Below, piece by piece: positions 1-6,958 of a stretch of 44,531 bases of DNA; the stretch's first letter is position 1; every line of letters begins with the position of its first letter. The stretch covers positions 1 to 44,531 of the forward strand of contig NZ_ANNK01000162.1 in NCBI RefSeq assembly GCF_000334155.1. Direction: 5' to 3'. The translations under genes and the position numbers were made by a program. The notes under the pieces were generated by a model. It saw nothing but the letters and a program-made list of their open reading frames with translations. It did not search any database and had not been told where the DNA came from. Source of the stretch: Halalkalibacterium ligniniphilum. GTDB taxonomy: Bacteria; Bacillota; Bacilli; Bacillales; Bacillaceae_D.

Positions 1-45
1 TCACCAGCCGCCCGCGGAAAGCGAAATATATTTCCGAAGCGATTG
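1..45. repeat. Edge of a Bacillaceae dispersed repeat
   Basis: Read on the minus strand this stretch contains CGCTTTCCGCGGGCGGC followed by TGGTGA. I recognise this as a GC-rich intergenic repeat core scattered through many Bacillaceae genomes. It stands out from the AT-rich DNA around it and continues beyond the window edge. Positions 46-129 hold nothing I can identify. Confidence 0.4.
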
Positions 46-129
46 CTATTCAGAAACGATCATGACGTTCAAATTTCTCATCAATAAAAACTCTTTTGTC
101 CCGGCCTTTTTTTCATTTGTTTTTTTCGA

Positions 130-603
130 CTATCCTTCAACCTTCACTAAGCGTTTAATCGTTTTAATTGCATCAAAATGCATGCCTTCATGATATAAGC
201 AAAAGCTAAGAAATTCTTCAACTGAGCTTAATCTAAGTCCAGAGGAGGTTGTATAAGGTTCTTTCACCTTTTCTTCTAAGCGTTCACTTAATAGGCGTTC
301 AATACGCTCAATTTGTTCTTCGAGCATCGTTACTAACGTTTCCACATTCGGCGGCGCAGAATCCCAGTCCGCCGGCTTTGTTCCGGGGCTAAACCATTTG
401 ACAAAGTCCTCTGAAAGCTGACTATCTTCTTCAATAAAAGAAAAGGCAAACCTTTCATGCACGAGATAAATATGCCCTAGATTCCATCTTAAGCTGTTAT
501 TAAATCCAGTAGGGACAATGTCCGCAAGCTCCTCACTCGTCCCCTTTACTGCCTTTACGGTGTTGTTGCGAACAAACGTTAATTGATTGATTAAATAACT
601 CAT
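130..603 (-). CDS. DinB-family four-helix protein
   Basis: This 157-residue protein has the size and helical pattern of the DinB/YfiT superfamily of metal-binding four-helix proteins. A histidine in NLGHIYLVHER (about residues 42-52) and the YHEGMHFDAIKTIKRL segment near the C terminus fit the usual three-histidine metal site. Family members include thiol transferases and many uncharacterised proteins, so no substrate can be named. The gene is separated from tatC by a bidirectional terminator and is probably transcribed alone. A purine-rich stretch (AAGGGAGAG) lies just before the ATG. Confidence 0.75.
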   Translation of the reverse strand: MSYLINQLTFVRNNTVKAVKGTSEELADIVPTGFNNSLRWNLGHIYLVHERFAFSFIEEDSQLSEDFVKWFSPGTKPADWDSAPPNVETLVTMLEEQIERIERLLSERLEEKVKEPYTTSSGLRLSSVEEFLSFCLYHEGMHFDAIKTIKRLVKVEG

Positions 604-645
604 TGTTCACTCTCCCTTGTTAAAAGCTTTCTCGTTATTTGCCAA

Positions 646-686
646 AAAGATAGCCATGTGACATTGAGATCACAATGGCTATCTTT
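646..686 (-). terminator. Rho-independent terminator after tatC, probably bidirectional
   Basis: A perfect 12-bp stem (646-657 with 675-686, arms AAAGATAGCCAT and ATGGCTATCTTT) begins 4 bases after the tatC stop. It is followed by a T-run in the minus direction, which closes the cyn-tat operon. The upstream A-run may also let it work in the plus direction. Confidence 0.85.
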
Positions 687-689
687 ATT

Positions 690-1403
690 TTACTTCTCCT
701 TATTTTTCCTGTAAACAAATCTTGACAGTGTTACACTAAGCTCATAGAGCATAAGTAACGGGATCATCACCATTAGATCCGACAGAAAGTCTGCAGGAGT
801 GATTAATACCGAGAGGACAATTAAAACAAAATAAGCGTACTTTCTTGCTTTGACCAGTTGGTTCGGATTAATGATCCCTAGTCTTGTCAAAAATAATATA
901 ATGGCTGGTAATTGAAAAAGAAAGGCCAATGGTACCGTCATATAAAACATAAAACGAAAATAACGGTCAACCGTAAACATCGTTTCAAATTGCTCACTTG
1001 AGATGGCTAATAGAAAATCCATTACGACTGGAAAGAGAACAAAAAATCCAAAACTTAAACCTAATAAAAAGAGAAGTAAGAAAAATGGAATGTAGATAAT
1101 GGTTGAGGCTCTTTCCTCCGGGCTTAAAGCTGGAGAGAGATACTTCCACACCTGATAGCCGATGACAGGTAATGAAAAGGTTACTGCCGATATTGCCGCA
1201 ATCGACATGTAAGCCCAAAGCACATCCCCTGGGCTTAATATCGTTAGCTTCTGTTCAATATCCTTTATTAAAAATTGATAAATATCATTAACAAAAATAA
1301 AGGATACTAGAAAAAAGAAAACAAACGAAGCACCAGAAAGAATGATTCTTTTTCTTAGTTCTTCTAGATGGTCAATAACTGGCATCGATAACGTTTTCTC
1401 CAT
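690..1403 (-). CDS. tatC: Sec-independent translocase TatC
   Basis: TatC is the six-helix receptor of the twin-arginine translocase; it binds RR signal peptides and works with TatA in the membrane. The 237-residue protein starts with the conserved cytoplasmic segment MPVIDHLEELRKR, has six hydrophobic helices, and contains the FxxPVIGYQVWKYLSPAL-type loop, with PEER at about residues 95-98 in the first cytoplasmic region. It is the last gene of the operon, 28 bp after tatA, just downstream of an ABC importer whose binding protein carries an RR signal. As in B. subtilis, where tatA-tatC pairs sit beside their substrate (phoD, ywbN), this pair may be devoted to its neighbour. Confidence 0.95.
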   Translation of the reverse strand: MEKTLSMPVIDHLEELRKRIILSGASFVFFFLVSFIFVNDIYQFLIKDIEQKLTILSPGDVLWAYMSIAAISAVTFSLPVIGYQVWKYLSPALSPEERASTIIYIPFFLLLFLLGLSFGFFVLFPVVMDFLLAISSEQFETMFTVDRYFRFMFYMTVPLAFLFQLPAIILFLTRLGIINPNQLVKARKYAYFVLIVLSVLITPADFLSDLMVMIPLLMLYELSVTLSRFVYRKNKEK

Positions 1404-1431
1404 TTTCCCCTCTCCTTAACATCGCTAAAAG

Positions 1432-1632
1432 CTAGTCTCTACTAAGCGATTTTTTCTGATCATCCTCTTTAAAATCATCTTCAAAATTCCCTGTTAATTC
1501 TTTCGTTCCTTTTTTAAATTCCGATAGTGTTCGACCAAAAGCATTCCCGATTTCAGGTAACTTCTTCGGTCCGAAAATGACAAGTGCGATGATTAAAATT
1601 AAAATTAACCCTGGAATTCCAATATTGCTCAT
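1432..1632 (-). CDS. tatA: Twin-arginine translocase pore protein TatA
   Basis: The protein has 66 residues: a short N-terminal membrane helix, the [10 protein letters not shown] hinge typical of TatA, an amphipathic helix, and an acidic/lysine tail. Gram-positive two-component Tat systems use such a bifunctional TatA with TatC. It lies 41 bp after the ABC ATPase gene and 28 bp before tatC, so it is part of the same transcript as the cyanate importer genes. Confidence 0.95.
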   Translation of the reverse strand: MSNIGIPGLILILIIALVIFGPKKLPEIGNAFGRTLSEFKKGTKELTGNFEDDFKEDDQKKSLSRD

Positions 1633-1673
1633 TCACTACACACCTTTCTGTAGACAACCGTTCATTATCGTTT

Positions 1674-2459
1674 TTAGGCAATCGATTCTTGAGATAGCAT
1701 ATTGGTTAGTTGCTTTCTTAATTTGATAAATTCTTGATTATCCATAATGTCCGATTTTTGTCTCGGTCTTGGAATGTCAACGCTAATGACAGCACGGATA
1801 TTTGCTTTAGGTCCGTGGCTCATCACAACAATACGATCAGACAATAAAATGGCCTCTTCAACATCATGTGTGACCATCACAACCGTTTTTTGCTCTTCTT
1901 CCCAAATCCGTTCGAGCTCATCTTGTAGGCTCCCACGTGTCAGAGCATCAAGCGCTCCAAACGGTTCATCAAGAAGTAGCACCTTCGGGTTATTAACGAA
2001 CGCACGGGCAATCCCAACCCGTTGCTTCATGCCACCTGAAATTTCCCTTGGCTTTTTATCCTTTGCCCCCGTCAGCTTAACAAGCTCTAAATACTTCATT
2101 GCAATCTCATCTTTTTCTTCTTTTGTTGCTCCTTCTTTTACACAATCAAGGGCAAACATAATGTTTTCATAGACAGTCATCCACGGGAACAATGCGTGGT
2201 TTTGGAACACCATTCCTCGTTCCACACCTGGTTTTTTAATGACCTGGCCATCTAATTTAATCGTTCCAACTTCGCACGACTCAATACCTGCAATCATATT
2301 TAATAGCGTGCTCTTCCCACAACCACTTGGGCCAATTAATGAAATAAACTCACCTTCGTTAAATTGTAAATTGATTTCATCCAACGCTTCAAAAACTTTA
2401 CCCCTTGTCTTAAACGTTTTTTTCACACGAGCGATCTCTACAAAGCCATTAGTTTTCAT
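1674..2459 (-). CDS. ABC transporter ATPase, NrtD/SsuB/TauB type (probable cyanate uptake)
   Basis: This is the nucleotide-binding subunit of an importer in the nitrate/sulfonate/taurine class. Walker A GPSGCGKST, the Q-loop, signature SGGMKQR, Walker B VLLLDEP and the FGALD loop are all present. An upstream ATG at 2480 would add seven residues, but AAAGGAG lies seven bases before the ATG at 2459, so I prefer the latter (about 261 residues). This start overlaps the end of the permease gene by 11 bp, consistent with translational coupling. The substrate is inferred from cynS and the binding protein; nitrate, bicarbonate or sulfonate cannot be excluded from this subunit alone. Confidence 0.9.
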   Translation of the reverse strand: MKTNGFVEIARVKKTFKTRGKVFEALDEINLQFNEGEFISLIGPSGCGKSTLLNMIAGIESCEVGTIKLDGQVIKKPGVERGMVFQNHALFPWMTVYENIMFALDCVKEGATKEEKDEIAMKYLELVKLTGAKDKKPREISGGMKQRVGIARAFVNNPKVLLLDEPFGALDALTRGSLQDELERIWEEEQKTVVMVTHDVEEAILLSDRIVVMSHGPKANIRAVISVDIPRPRQKSDIMDNQEFIKLRKQLTNMLSQESIA

Positions 2460-3309
2460 AGCTAACTCTCCTTTCAACATACGCTAAAATTCTATCGAGA
2501 GCTGTTCCAATCAAACCAATCAGAATAATGGCAACAATAATGCTAGAAATATCAAGGTTGTTCCATTCATTCCAAACAAAATAACCAATTCCTCTACCAC
2601 CAATGAGCATCTCGGCGGCAATAATAACTAACCAGGCTACCCCTAAGCTAATTCTTAACCCTGTAACGATGTTCGGTAACGAAGCAGGTAGCAATACCTT
2701 TCTTACAAACATTCCCTTCTTCGTTTCAAGCGTTTTGGCTACATTTAGATACGTCTTTGGAATCGTTCTCACACCAAAAATCGTATTCACAAGGATCGGC
2801 CAAATACAACAGATAAAGATAACAAAAATCGCGGTACTTTGTGAATCTTGTAAAACCGCTAAGCCAATTGGAAGCCATGCTAATGGAGAAACAGGTTTTA
2901 AGATTTGAATAAATGGGTCAATTGCCTTTGATGCAACCTCTGATGTACCAATTAAAAAACCAAGGGGAACGGCAACAATGGCAGCAATCGCAAACCCTAC
3001 GACAACCCTTTGCAAACTTGACAAAAGCTGTATGCCAATCCCAACATCATTGACACCCATGTTATAAAAAGGGTTGCTTAACAACTCCACTCCACGAACG
3101 ACAACTTGAGAAGGTGCTGGTACAAGCGTTGATGCAATGCCCAATCGAACAAAGGATTCCCACACGAGAAGGGCAACACCTAATATTGCTAAAAACACTA
3201 AAAATGCTTTTGCGTTAACGGAAAGCTCACGTTTACTCGTTTCCATCTTTTCTTGTAGATTGGCTGACGGTGACAATACATTTGGTTTTTTTGTACTACT
3301 TGTTTGCAT
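2449..3309 (-). CDS. ABC transporter permease, NrtB/SsuC type (probable cyanate uptake)
   Basis: The 286-residue membrane protein belongs to the BPD_transp_1 family. It has a cytoplasmic N-terminal tail of about 30 residues and roughly six membrane segments. The EAA-like loop, KVLLPASLPNIVTGLRISLG at about residues 205-224, contacts the ATPase. The sequence resembles NrtB, CmpB and SsuC, which transport small oxyanions or sulfonates. It sits 22 bp after the binding-protein gene and overlaps the ATPase start, so the three form one importer. Confidence 0.9.
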   Translation of the reverse strand: MQTSSTKKPNVLSPSANLQEKMETSKRELSVNAKAFLVFLAILGVALLVWESFVRLGIASTLVPAPSQVVVRGVELLSNPFYNMGVNDVGIGIQLLSSLQRVVVGFAIAAIVAVPLGFLIGTSEVASKAIDPFIQILKPVSPLAWLPIGLAVLQDSQSTAIFVIFICCIWPILVNTIFGVRTIPKTYLNVAKTLETKKGMFVRKVLLPASLPNIVTGLRISLGVAWLVIIAAEMLIGGRGIGYFVWNEWNNLDISSIIVAIILIGLIGTALDRILAYVERRVSYEN

Positions 3310-3331
3310 GTTTCATTTTCCTCCCAACATA

Positions 3332-4726
3332 TTATCGAATCATCCATTCTCTCAAATTATTCATATCTTCCGCATTAAAATCTTTGCCCATAATTTGTTC
3401 AATTTTGTATTCATCTGTCGGTGCAGAAATGCCTAATTCATTCGCAATATTTCTCACATCTTCTGTCAAGAAAATTTCATCGGCTACCTTTTTAATATCG
3501 AGACCCTCAGCTTGCGCCGGTGTAATATAATCCCAACGGATCATTTGTGTTAAAATCCACGCAGCAAAGCTTTTCCATGGATAAGGATCAAAGTCTACTC
3601 GAGTCGGGTCATTTAACGTATTCCCTAATCCATCAGGGAACTTTCCAGTAAGCACTTGTTTTACAACTTCTTCTGGTTGATTTAAATATTGATTTGGTGA
3701 GATCGCCGTTGCAATATCCGCTCGATTTGCTGACTCGCTGCTGTAATTTGTCGCATCCACAATCGAGCTAAGAAGTGCATGATAGGTTTTTGGATATTGG
3801 TCAATAAATTCTTGTTTTACACCAAATGCACAGCATGGATGATTTGCCCAAAGATCTTTGGTTAAGGCAAAAATATAGCCAAAGCCTTCATGAACAGCCC
3901 GTTGATTAAATGGCTCAGGTCCCAAATACCCATCTAAGTTTCCAGACGCAAGGTTGGCAACCATATCAGGTGGACGTGTAATCCGAATGTCGACATCATT
4001 ATCTGGGTCTAAGCCTCCTTCAGATAAATAATGACGTAAAAGTAAATTGTGAATCGAATAATCAAATGGTACGCCAAATGCCATTCCTTTTAAGTCTGAG
4101 ATTTCTTTAACCGTATCCTTATGTTTGTTTGCTAAGGTAATAGCCTGACCATTGATGTTTTCAATTGCCGCTAACCGTGTCGGTACGGTTGCAGAACCTA
4201 GTCCTAGGGACATTGAAATGGTCATTGGTGACAATAAATGAGCCGCATCAATTTCTCCTGTAATAAATGCATCACGGATATCAGCCCAGCCACCGTACTT
4301 TTGAATCGTAACTTCTAGACCATGCTTTTCATAAAAGCCCATCGGATCTGCCATAATAATTGGGGTAGCACAAGTAATGGGAACAAATCCTATTTTTAAT
4401 TGCGGCTTTTCAACATCGGCAAGGGTAATCGACGACCCACTTGATGAAGAGGGCTCAGAGAAACACCCCGTCAATGTTGATAGCAATCCACTACTGGCAA
4501 GCACACCTATTCCTAAAGCAGCTGTTTTCACAAAGCTTCTTCTTGTAACGGGACGACTATACTTCATTGCATTCATAATTCCAAGATCTTTTAAGTCTGT
4601 ACGATATTGATTTAGCTGATTCGCATTTTTGATTGGCTCATCGATATATTGATGCTCATGATTACATCCGTGTAAAGAGCAATCATGATTATGATCATGC
4701 TCGTGTTCTACATTTTTTTCTTTCAT
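3332..4726 (-). CDS. Tat-exported NrtA/CmpA-type binding lipoprotein with His-rich N terminus (probable cyanate binding)
   Basis: The protein has 464 residues. Residues 8-25 contain seven His and two Cys. TRRSFVK at 61-67 is a consensus twin-arginine motif, followed by a hydrophobic stretch and a lipobox LTGC with the lipidated Cys at 88. From about 105 the mature part matches the nitrate/bicarbonate binding family (KIGFVPITCATPIIMA, GWADIRDAF, DAAHLLSPM). The first ATG is supported by AAAGGTGGAG six bases upstream; an internal Met51 has only a weak site, so the 60-residue cytoplasmic extension before RR is probably real. This is unusually long for a signal n-region. The neighbours cynS and tatAC suggest a cyanate receptor exported folded. 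The ligand could still be nitrate or bicarbonate. Confidence 0.85.
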   Translation of the reverse strand: MKEKNVEHEHDHNHDCSLHGCNHEHQYIDEPIKNANQLNQYRTDLKDLGIMNAMKYSRPVTRRSFVKTAALGIGVLASSGLLSTLTGCFSEPSSSSGSSITLADVEKPQLKIGFVPITCATPIIMADPMGFYEKHGLEVTIQKYGGWADIRDAFITGEIDAAHLLSPMTISMSLGLGSATVPTRLAAIENINGQAITLANKHKDTVKEISDLKGMAFGVPFDYSIHNLLLRHYLSEGGLDPDNDVDIRITRPPDMVANLASGNLDGYLGPEPFNQRAVHEGFGYIFALTKDLWANHPCCAFGVKQEFIDQYPKTYHALLSSIVDATNYSSESANRADIATAISPNQYLNQPEEVVKQVLTGKFPDGLGNTLNDPTRVDFDPYPWKSFAAWILTQMIRWDYITPAQAEGLDIKKVADEIFLTEDVRNIANELGISAPTDEYKIEQIMGKDFNAEDMNNLREWMIR

Positions 4727-4766
4727 GATTCTCCACCTTTGCTGTTTTAATAGACGTGGATGTATA

Positions 4767-5210
4767 TCACCATTTTTTATAAGGCAAGAACTTCCCGTCG
4801 AACGTCACAATGACTCTATCTCCATTCGGATCTTCTTTCTTTTGAATATCCATCTTGAAATCAATCGCACTCATAATGCCGTCACCAAACATTTCTTGAA
4901 TGACTGCTTTTAACGTTGTCCCATAGACTTGATTGATTTCATGAAATCGATAAATAAGCGGATCAACAGGCACGCTTGTATCTAAAGATCCCTTGAATTT
5001 ATAGTCTTGTAAAGCACTTATAATCGTGTCGTCTAGCCCAAGCATGTCTCCAAGAATCTCTGCCTCTTCTTTGCTCATCGATGCCTGTCCCATAATCGCC
5101 GCAGCTGCCCAGGTTTTGTCTCGTCCAAGCTTTTGACCAATGTCTTCGAATGTCAAAGCTTTTTCCTTTTTTGCAGCTAAGATTGTTTCTGTGATTTTTT
5201 CAGTAACCAA
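4767..5210 (-). CDS. cynS: Cyanate hydratase (cyanase)
   Basis: Cyanase converts cyanate and bicarbonate to carbamate and CO2; carbamate then gives ammonia and CO2. At 147 residues it is close to the E. coli enzyme (156). It has the N-terminal helical HTH-like domain (LTFEDIGQKLGRDKTWAAAA) and the C-terminal catalytic domain. The catalytic triad is intact as Arg88, Glu91 and Ser114; the spacings of 3 and 23 equal those of E. coli Arg96, Glu99 and Ser122. It is the first gene of an operon with an oxyanion importer, as in cyanobacterial cynABD-cynS. No carbonic anhydrase gene (cynT) is present. A TnrA box and a -10 element lie upstream. Confidence 0.97.
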   Translation of the reverse strand: MVTEKITETILAAKKEKALTFEDIGQKLGRDKTWAAAAIMGQASMSKEEAEILGDMLGLDDTIISALQDYKFKGSLDTSVPVDPLIYRFHEINQVYGTTLKAVIQEMFGDGIMSAIDFKMDIQKKEDPNGDRVIVTFDGKFLPYKKW

Positions 5211-5260
5211 TGTAATGACCCCTTTCCTTTGCTAGAAGTAATAGTTTATTGTTACTGCTC

Positions 5261-5266
5261 ATTATA
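5261..5266 (-). promoter_or_regulatory. Predicted -10 box of the cyn-tat operon
   Basis: On the minus strand this is a perfect TATAAT, 51 bp before the cynS start codon. The hexamer 17 bp upstream (5284-5289, AACATG) is unlike TTGACA, as expected for a promoter that needs an activator. The predicted start of transcription is near 5254. Confidence 0.6.
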
Positions 5267-5295
5267 GGGCGTCCAAAAAAAATCATGTTGAATTT

Positions 5296-5312
5296 TGTGA
5301 GATTACGTTACA
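5296..5312 (-). promoter_or_regulatory. TnrA/GlnR box upstream of cynS
   Basis: The 17-mer TGTGAGATTACGTTACA fits the TnrA/GlnR consensus TGTNAN7TNACA at every fixed position, with most of the AT-rich centre also matching. Its centre is about 50 bp upstream of the predicted transcription start. That is where TnrA binds to activate nitrogen-limitation genes such as B. subtilis nrgAB. This predicts induction of cyanate use when glutamine is scarce. Confidence 0.75.
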
Positions 5313-5525
5313 TAATTTTCAGAATTTTCCCACATAAAATATTAAATACGTTTAGATAGCGATCGATGCGCCATACGATTTTGTTTGAAAAAATGAGCTG
5401 ACTCTTCCCCGTCAACATTAGACAATCCGGCTATTAATATCAGAATATTTTATTTTATTTGATTTAAATTAACAATAAAGCGAAATATCACGCATATGGG
5501 AGAGAAAAAATGATCAAAAAACCAT

Positions 5526-5725
5526 CGAGCAGACCAGTTAGGTAGTTTATTAAGAACACAGCGAATTAAAGATGCGAGAGTACAAAAAGCAACAGGAGAA
5601 ATGACAGCATAAGCCTTGCGGAAAATCGAAGACGAAGAAATTACCCGCATTGTTGAAAAACAAAAAGAAGTAGGTTTGCAGGCAATCACAGATGGAGAGT
5701 TCCGACGTGCGTGGTTGTGTGAAAA
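5526..5725 (+). pseudogene. Remnant of a YxjG/YxjH-type (MetE C-terminal-like) methionine synthase
   Basis: The plus strand encodes a broken N-terminal fragment. It reads DQLGSLLRTQRIKDAR, then ATGEMTA, a TAA at 5610-5612, then ALRKIEDEEITRIVEKQKEV and GLQAITDGEFRRAW. This matches the start of the B. subtilis YxjG/YxjH family of vitamin B12-independent methionine synthase-like proteins. The rest of the gene (several hundred residues) is missing, and a second in-frame copy was not seen. The minus-strand open frames over this area are shadows. Confidence 0.75.
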
Positions 5726-5790
5726 AATCGTTAATAGGATAAGTGTAAAGAATCTCATGATAAACGACGTAAGCTAAGATATCTATATCC

Positions 5791-5846
5791 AAAAAAAAAA
5801 GAAGTAACTGCTTCCCCCTTTTTAAGGCGATGCTCATTACTTCTTT
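5791..5846 (-). terminator. Terminator after the R2lox gene
   Basis: A 10-bp stem (AAAGAAGTAA at 5798-5807 with TTACTTCTTT at 5837-5846) is followed on the minus strand by an unbroken T-run. It lies 17 bp after the stop codon. The loop is long, at about 29 nt. Confidence 0.8.
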
Positions 5847-5862
5847 CCTTTATTTTTATTGA

Positions 5863-6762
5863 TTAACTAAGCTGCAGCTCTACATCCTTACCTAAAATAT
5901 CTTTAATTCTACGTTCGATCATTTTTTCAATTCTTTCTTTTCCTTGCACCTCTTTTGGTGTATCAATTTCTTTTCCATTCACAATAATTTGTTGATCGTA
6001 ACGTTGCAGCATGCCTGGCAGGAACTCTTCATATACCTTTTTGATCCGGTCTGCATGTTCTGGCTTTTTAGCAAAACGTTTTAAGGAACGAAGACCAAAG
6101 CCTACATGACGTCCTTCATCACGCTTAATGTTTTTAAATCCTTCTTGTAAGCCAGGTAATAAACCATACTGTCCCCAAACGGCTTCAAACACATCATAGC
6201 CAACCATTGCTTGAACACCTTCTATAATTCCTTGGTATTGTGCCATTCCTTCTACCATTGCTGCCTCTCTCGCTACAGGACCTTCATCGATCGCTTGAAT
6301 CAATTGCCGGCCTCGTTCGCTTAAGCTTTCATGAACATAGTTTTTCACCGATTTTGGTTGACGATCCATCTCGAAAACCTCTTCGAAATATCTTTTGAAA
6401 AACTCTGTATGCTTAAACTCCTCGACGAGCTGTGTACTTAAAAATGCTTGCTGCCAGGTGGTTGGTGCGACCATAATCCATGGACAAAATTGAATGGCAA
6501 CATTTTCCTCTGCGTCATAAAATCCATTGCAAAAATGAATCAGGTAATTTCTTTTCTGTTCATCCATTTCTTGAAAATGCTTTTTGTCTTCGGTGAGGTC
6601 AATTTCATAAGGGTCCCATGTACCAAAACGAATCGCCATCCGATATAGAGACATGGCAAGCTCATCTGCCTCTCTGTGATCGACTTGATTTAAATCTTGT
6701 ATTCTTTCTAACTCTCGGTCGACTTTTTCATAATTTACTCTTTCTTCTGAAATTTTACTCAT
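5863..6762 (-). CDS. R2-like ligand-binding oxidase (R2lox)
   Basis: R2lox proteins share the ribonucleotide reductase R2 fold but hold a mixed Mn/Fe cofactor and bind a fatty acid; their physiological role is unknown. This 299-residue protein has the metal-site helices: E115-x-x-H118, E181, and E216-x-x-H219, with E85 the likely first ligand. Y176 lies five residues before E181 and V88 three after E85, matching the Val-Tyr pair that forms the ether crosslink in R2lox. No radical-relay C-terminal tail of a class I R2 is evident, and no nrdA partner is adjacent. The start has GGGAGGGA eight bases upstream. Transcription probably depends on sigma-54, from a promoter 36 bp upstream. Confidence 0.88.
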   Translation of the reverse strand: MSKISEERVNYEKVDRELERIQDLNQVDHREADELAMSLYRMAIRFGTWDPYEIDLTEDKKHFQEMDEQKRNYLIHFCNGFYDAEENVAIQFCPWIMVAPTTWQQAFLSTQLVEEFKHTEFFKRYFEEVFEMDRQPKSVKNYVHESLSERGRQLIQAIDEGPVAREAAMVEGMAQYQGIIEGVQAMVGYDVFEAVWGQYGLLPGLQEGFKNIKRDEGRHVGFGLRSLKRFAKKPEHADRIKKVYEEFLPGMLQRYDQQIIVNGKEIDTPKEVQGKERIEKMIERRIKDILGKDVELQLS

Positions 6763-6797
6763 TTAATATCCCTCCCAAAATGGTTTCACTGAATATA

Positions 6798-6815
6798 TTG
6801 CAAGAATCGTGCCAA
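6798..6815 (-). promoter_or_regulatory. Sigma-54 (-24/-12) promoter of the R2lox gene
   Basis: The minus strand reads TTGGCACGATTCTTGCAA, matching the consensus TTGGCACN5TTGCW essentially perfectly. The GG (-24) and GC (-12) have the required spacing. Transcription would begin near 6788, giving a leader of about 26 nt before the R2lox ATG. The gene just upstream encodes a sigma-54 activator. Confidence 0.9.
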
Positions 6816-6869
6816 CAATTATCCAGTTCATAAAGAGGGTAAATGGTTGATAAAGACCTTAATCGGAAC

Positions 6870-6902
6870 GTATGTCATTCCAGCGGAACGGCTGCAGTTC
6901 CA
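6870..6902. promoter_or_regulatory. Candidate upstream activator site for the sigma-54 regulator
   Basis: Two overlapping inverted repeats lie here: ATTCC-AGC-GGAAC (6877-6889) and GGAAC-N7-GTTCC (6885-6901). They centre about 95-105 bp upstream of the predicted sigma-54 start, the usual distance for an enhancer-binding protein. The assignment rests on position and symmetry only. Confidence 0.45.
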
Positions 6903-6958
6903 CATTGTCATCGTATGTAAACAGAAATAATCATAATCCTGTTAAGTGATTGGGATTT

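Noticed and set aside
5450-5837. Two minus-strand open frames of about 100 codons
   Set aside because: They have no ribosome site and lie opposite a recognisable YxjG/YxjH pseudogene on the plus strand.
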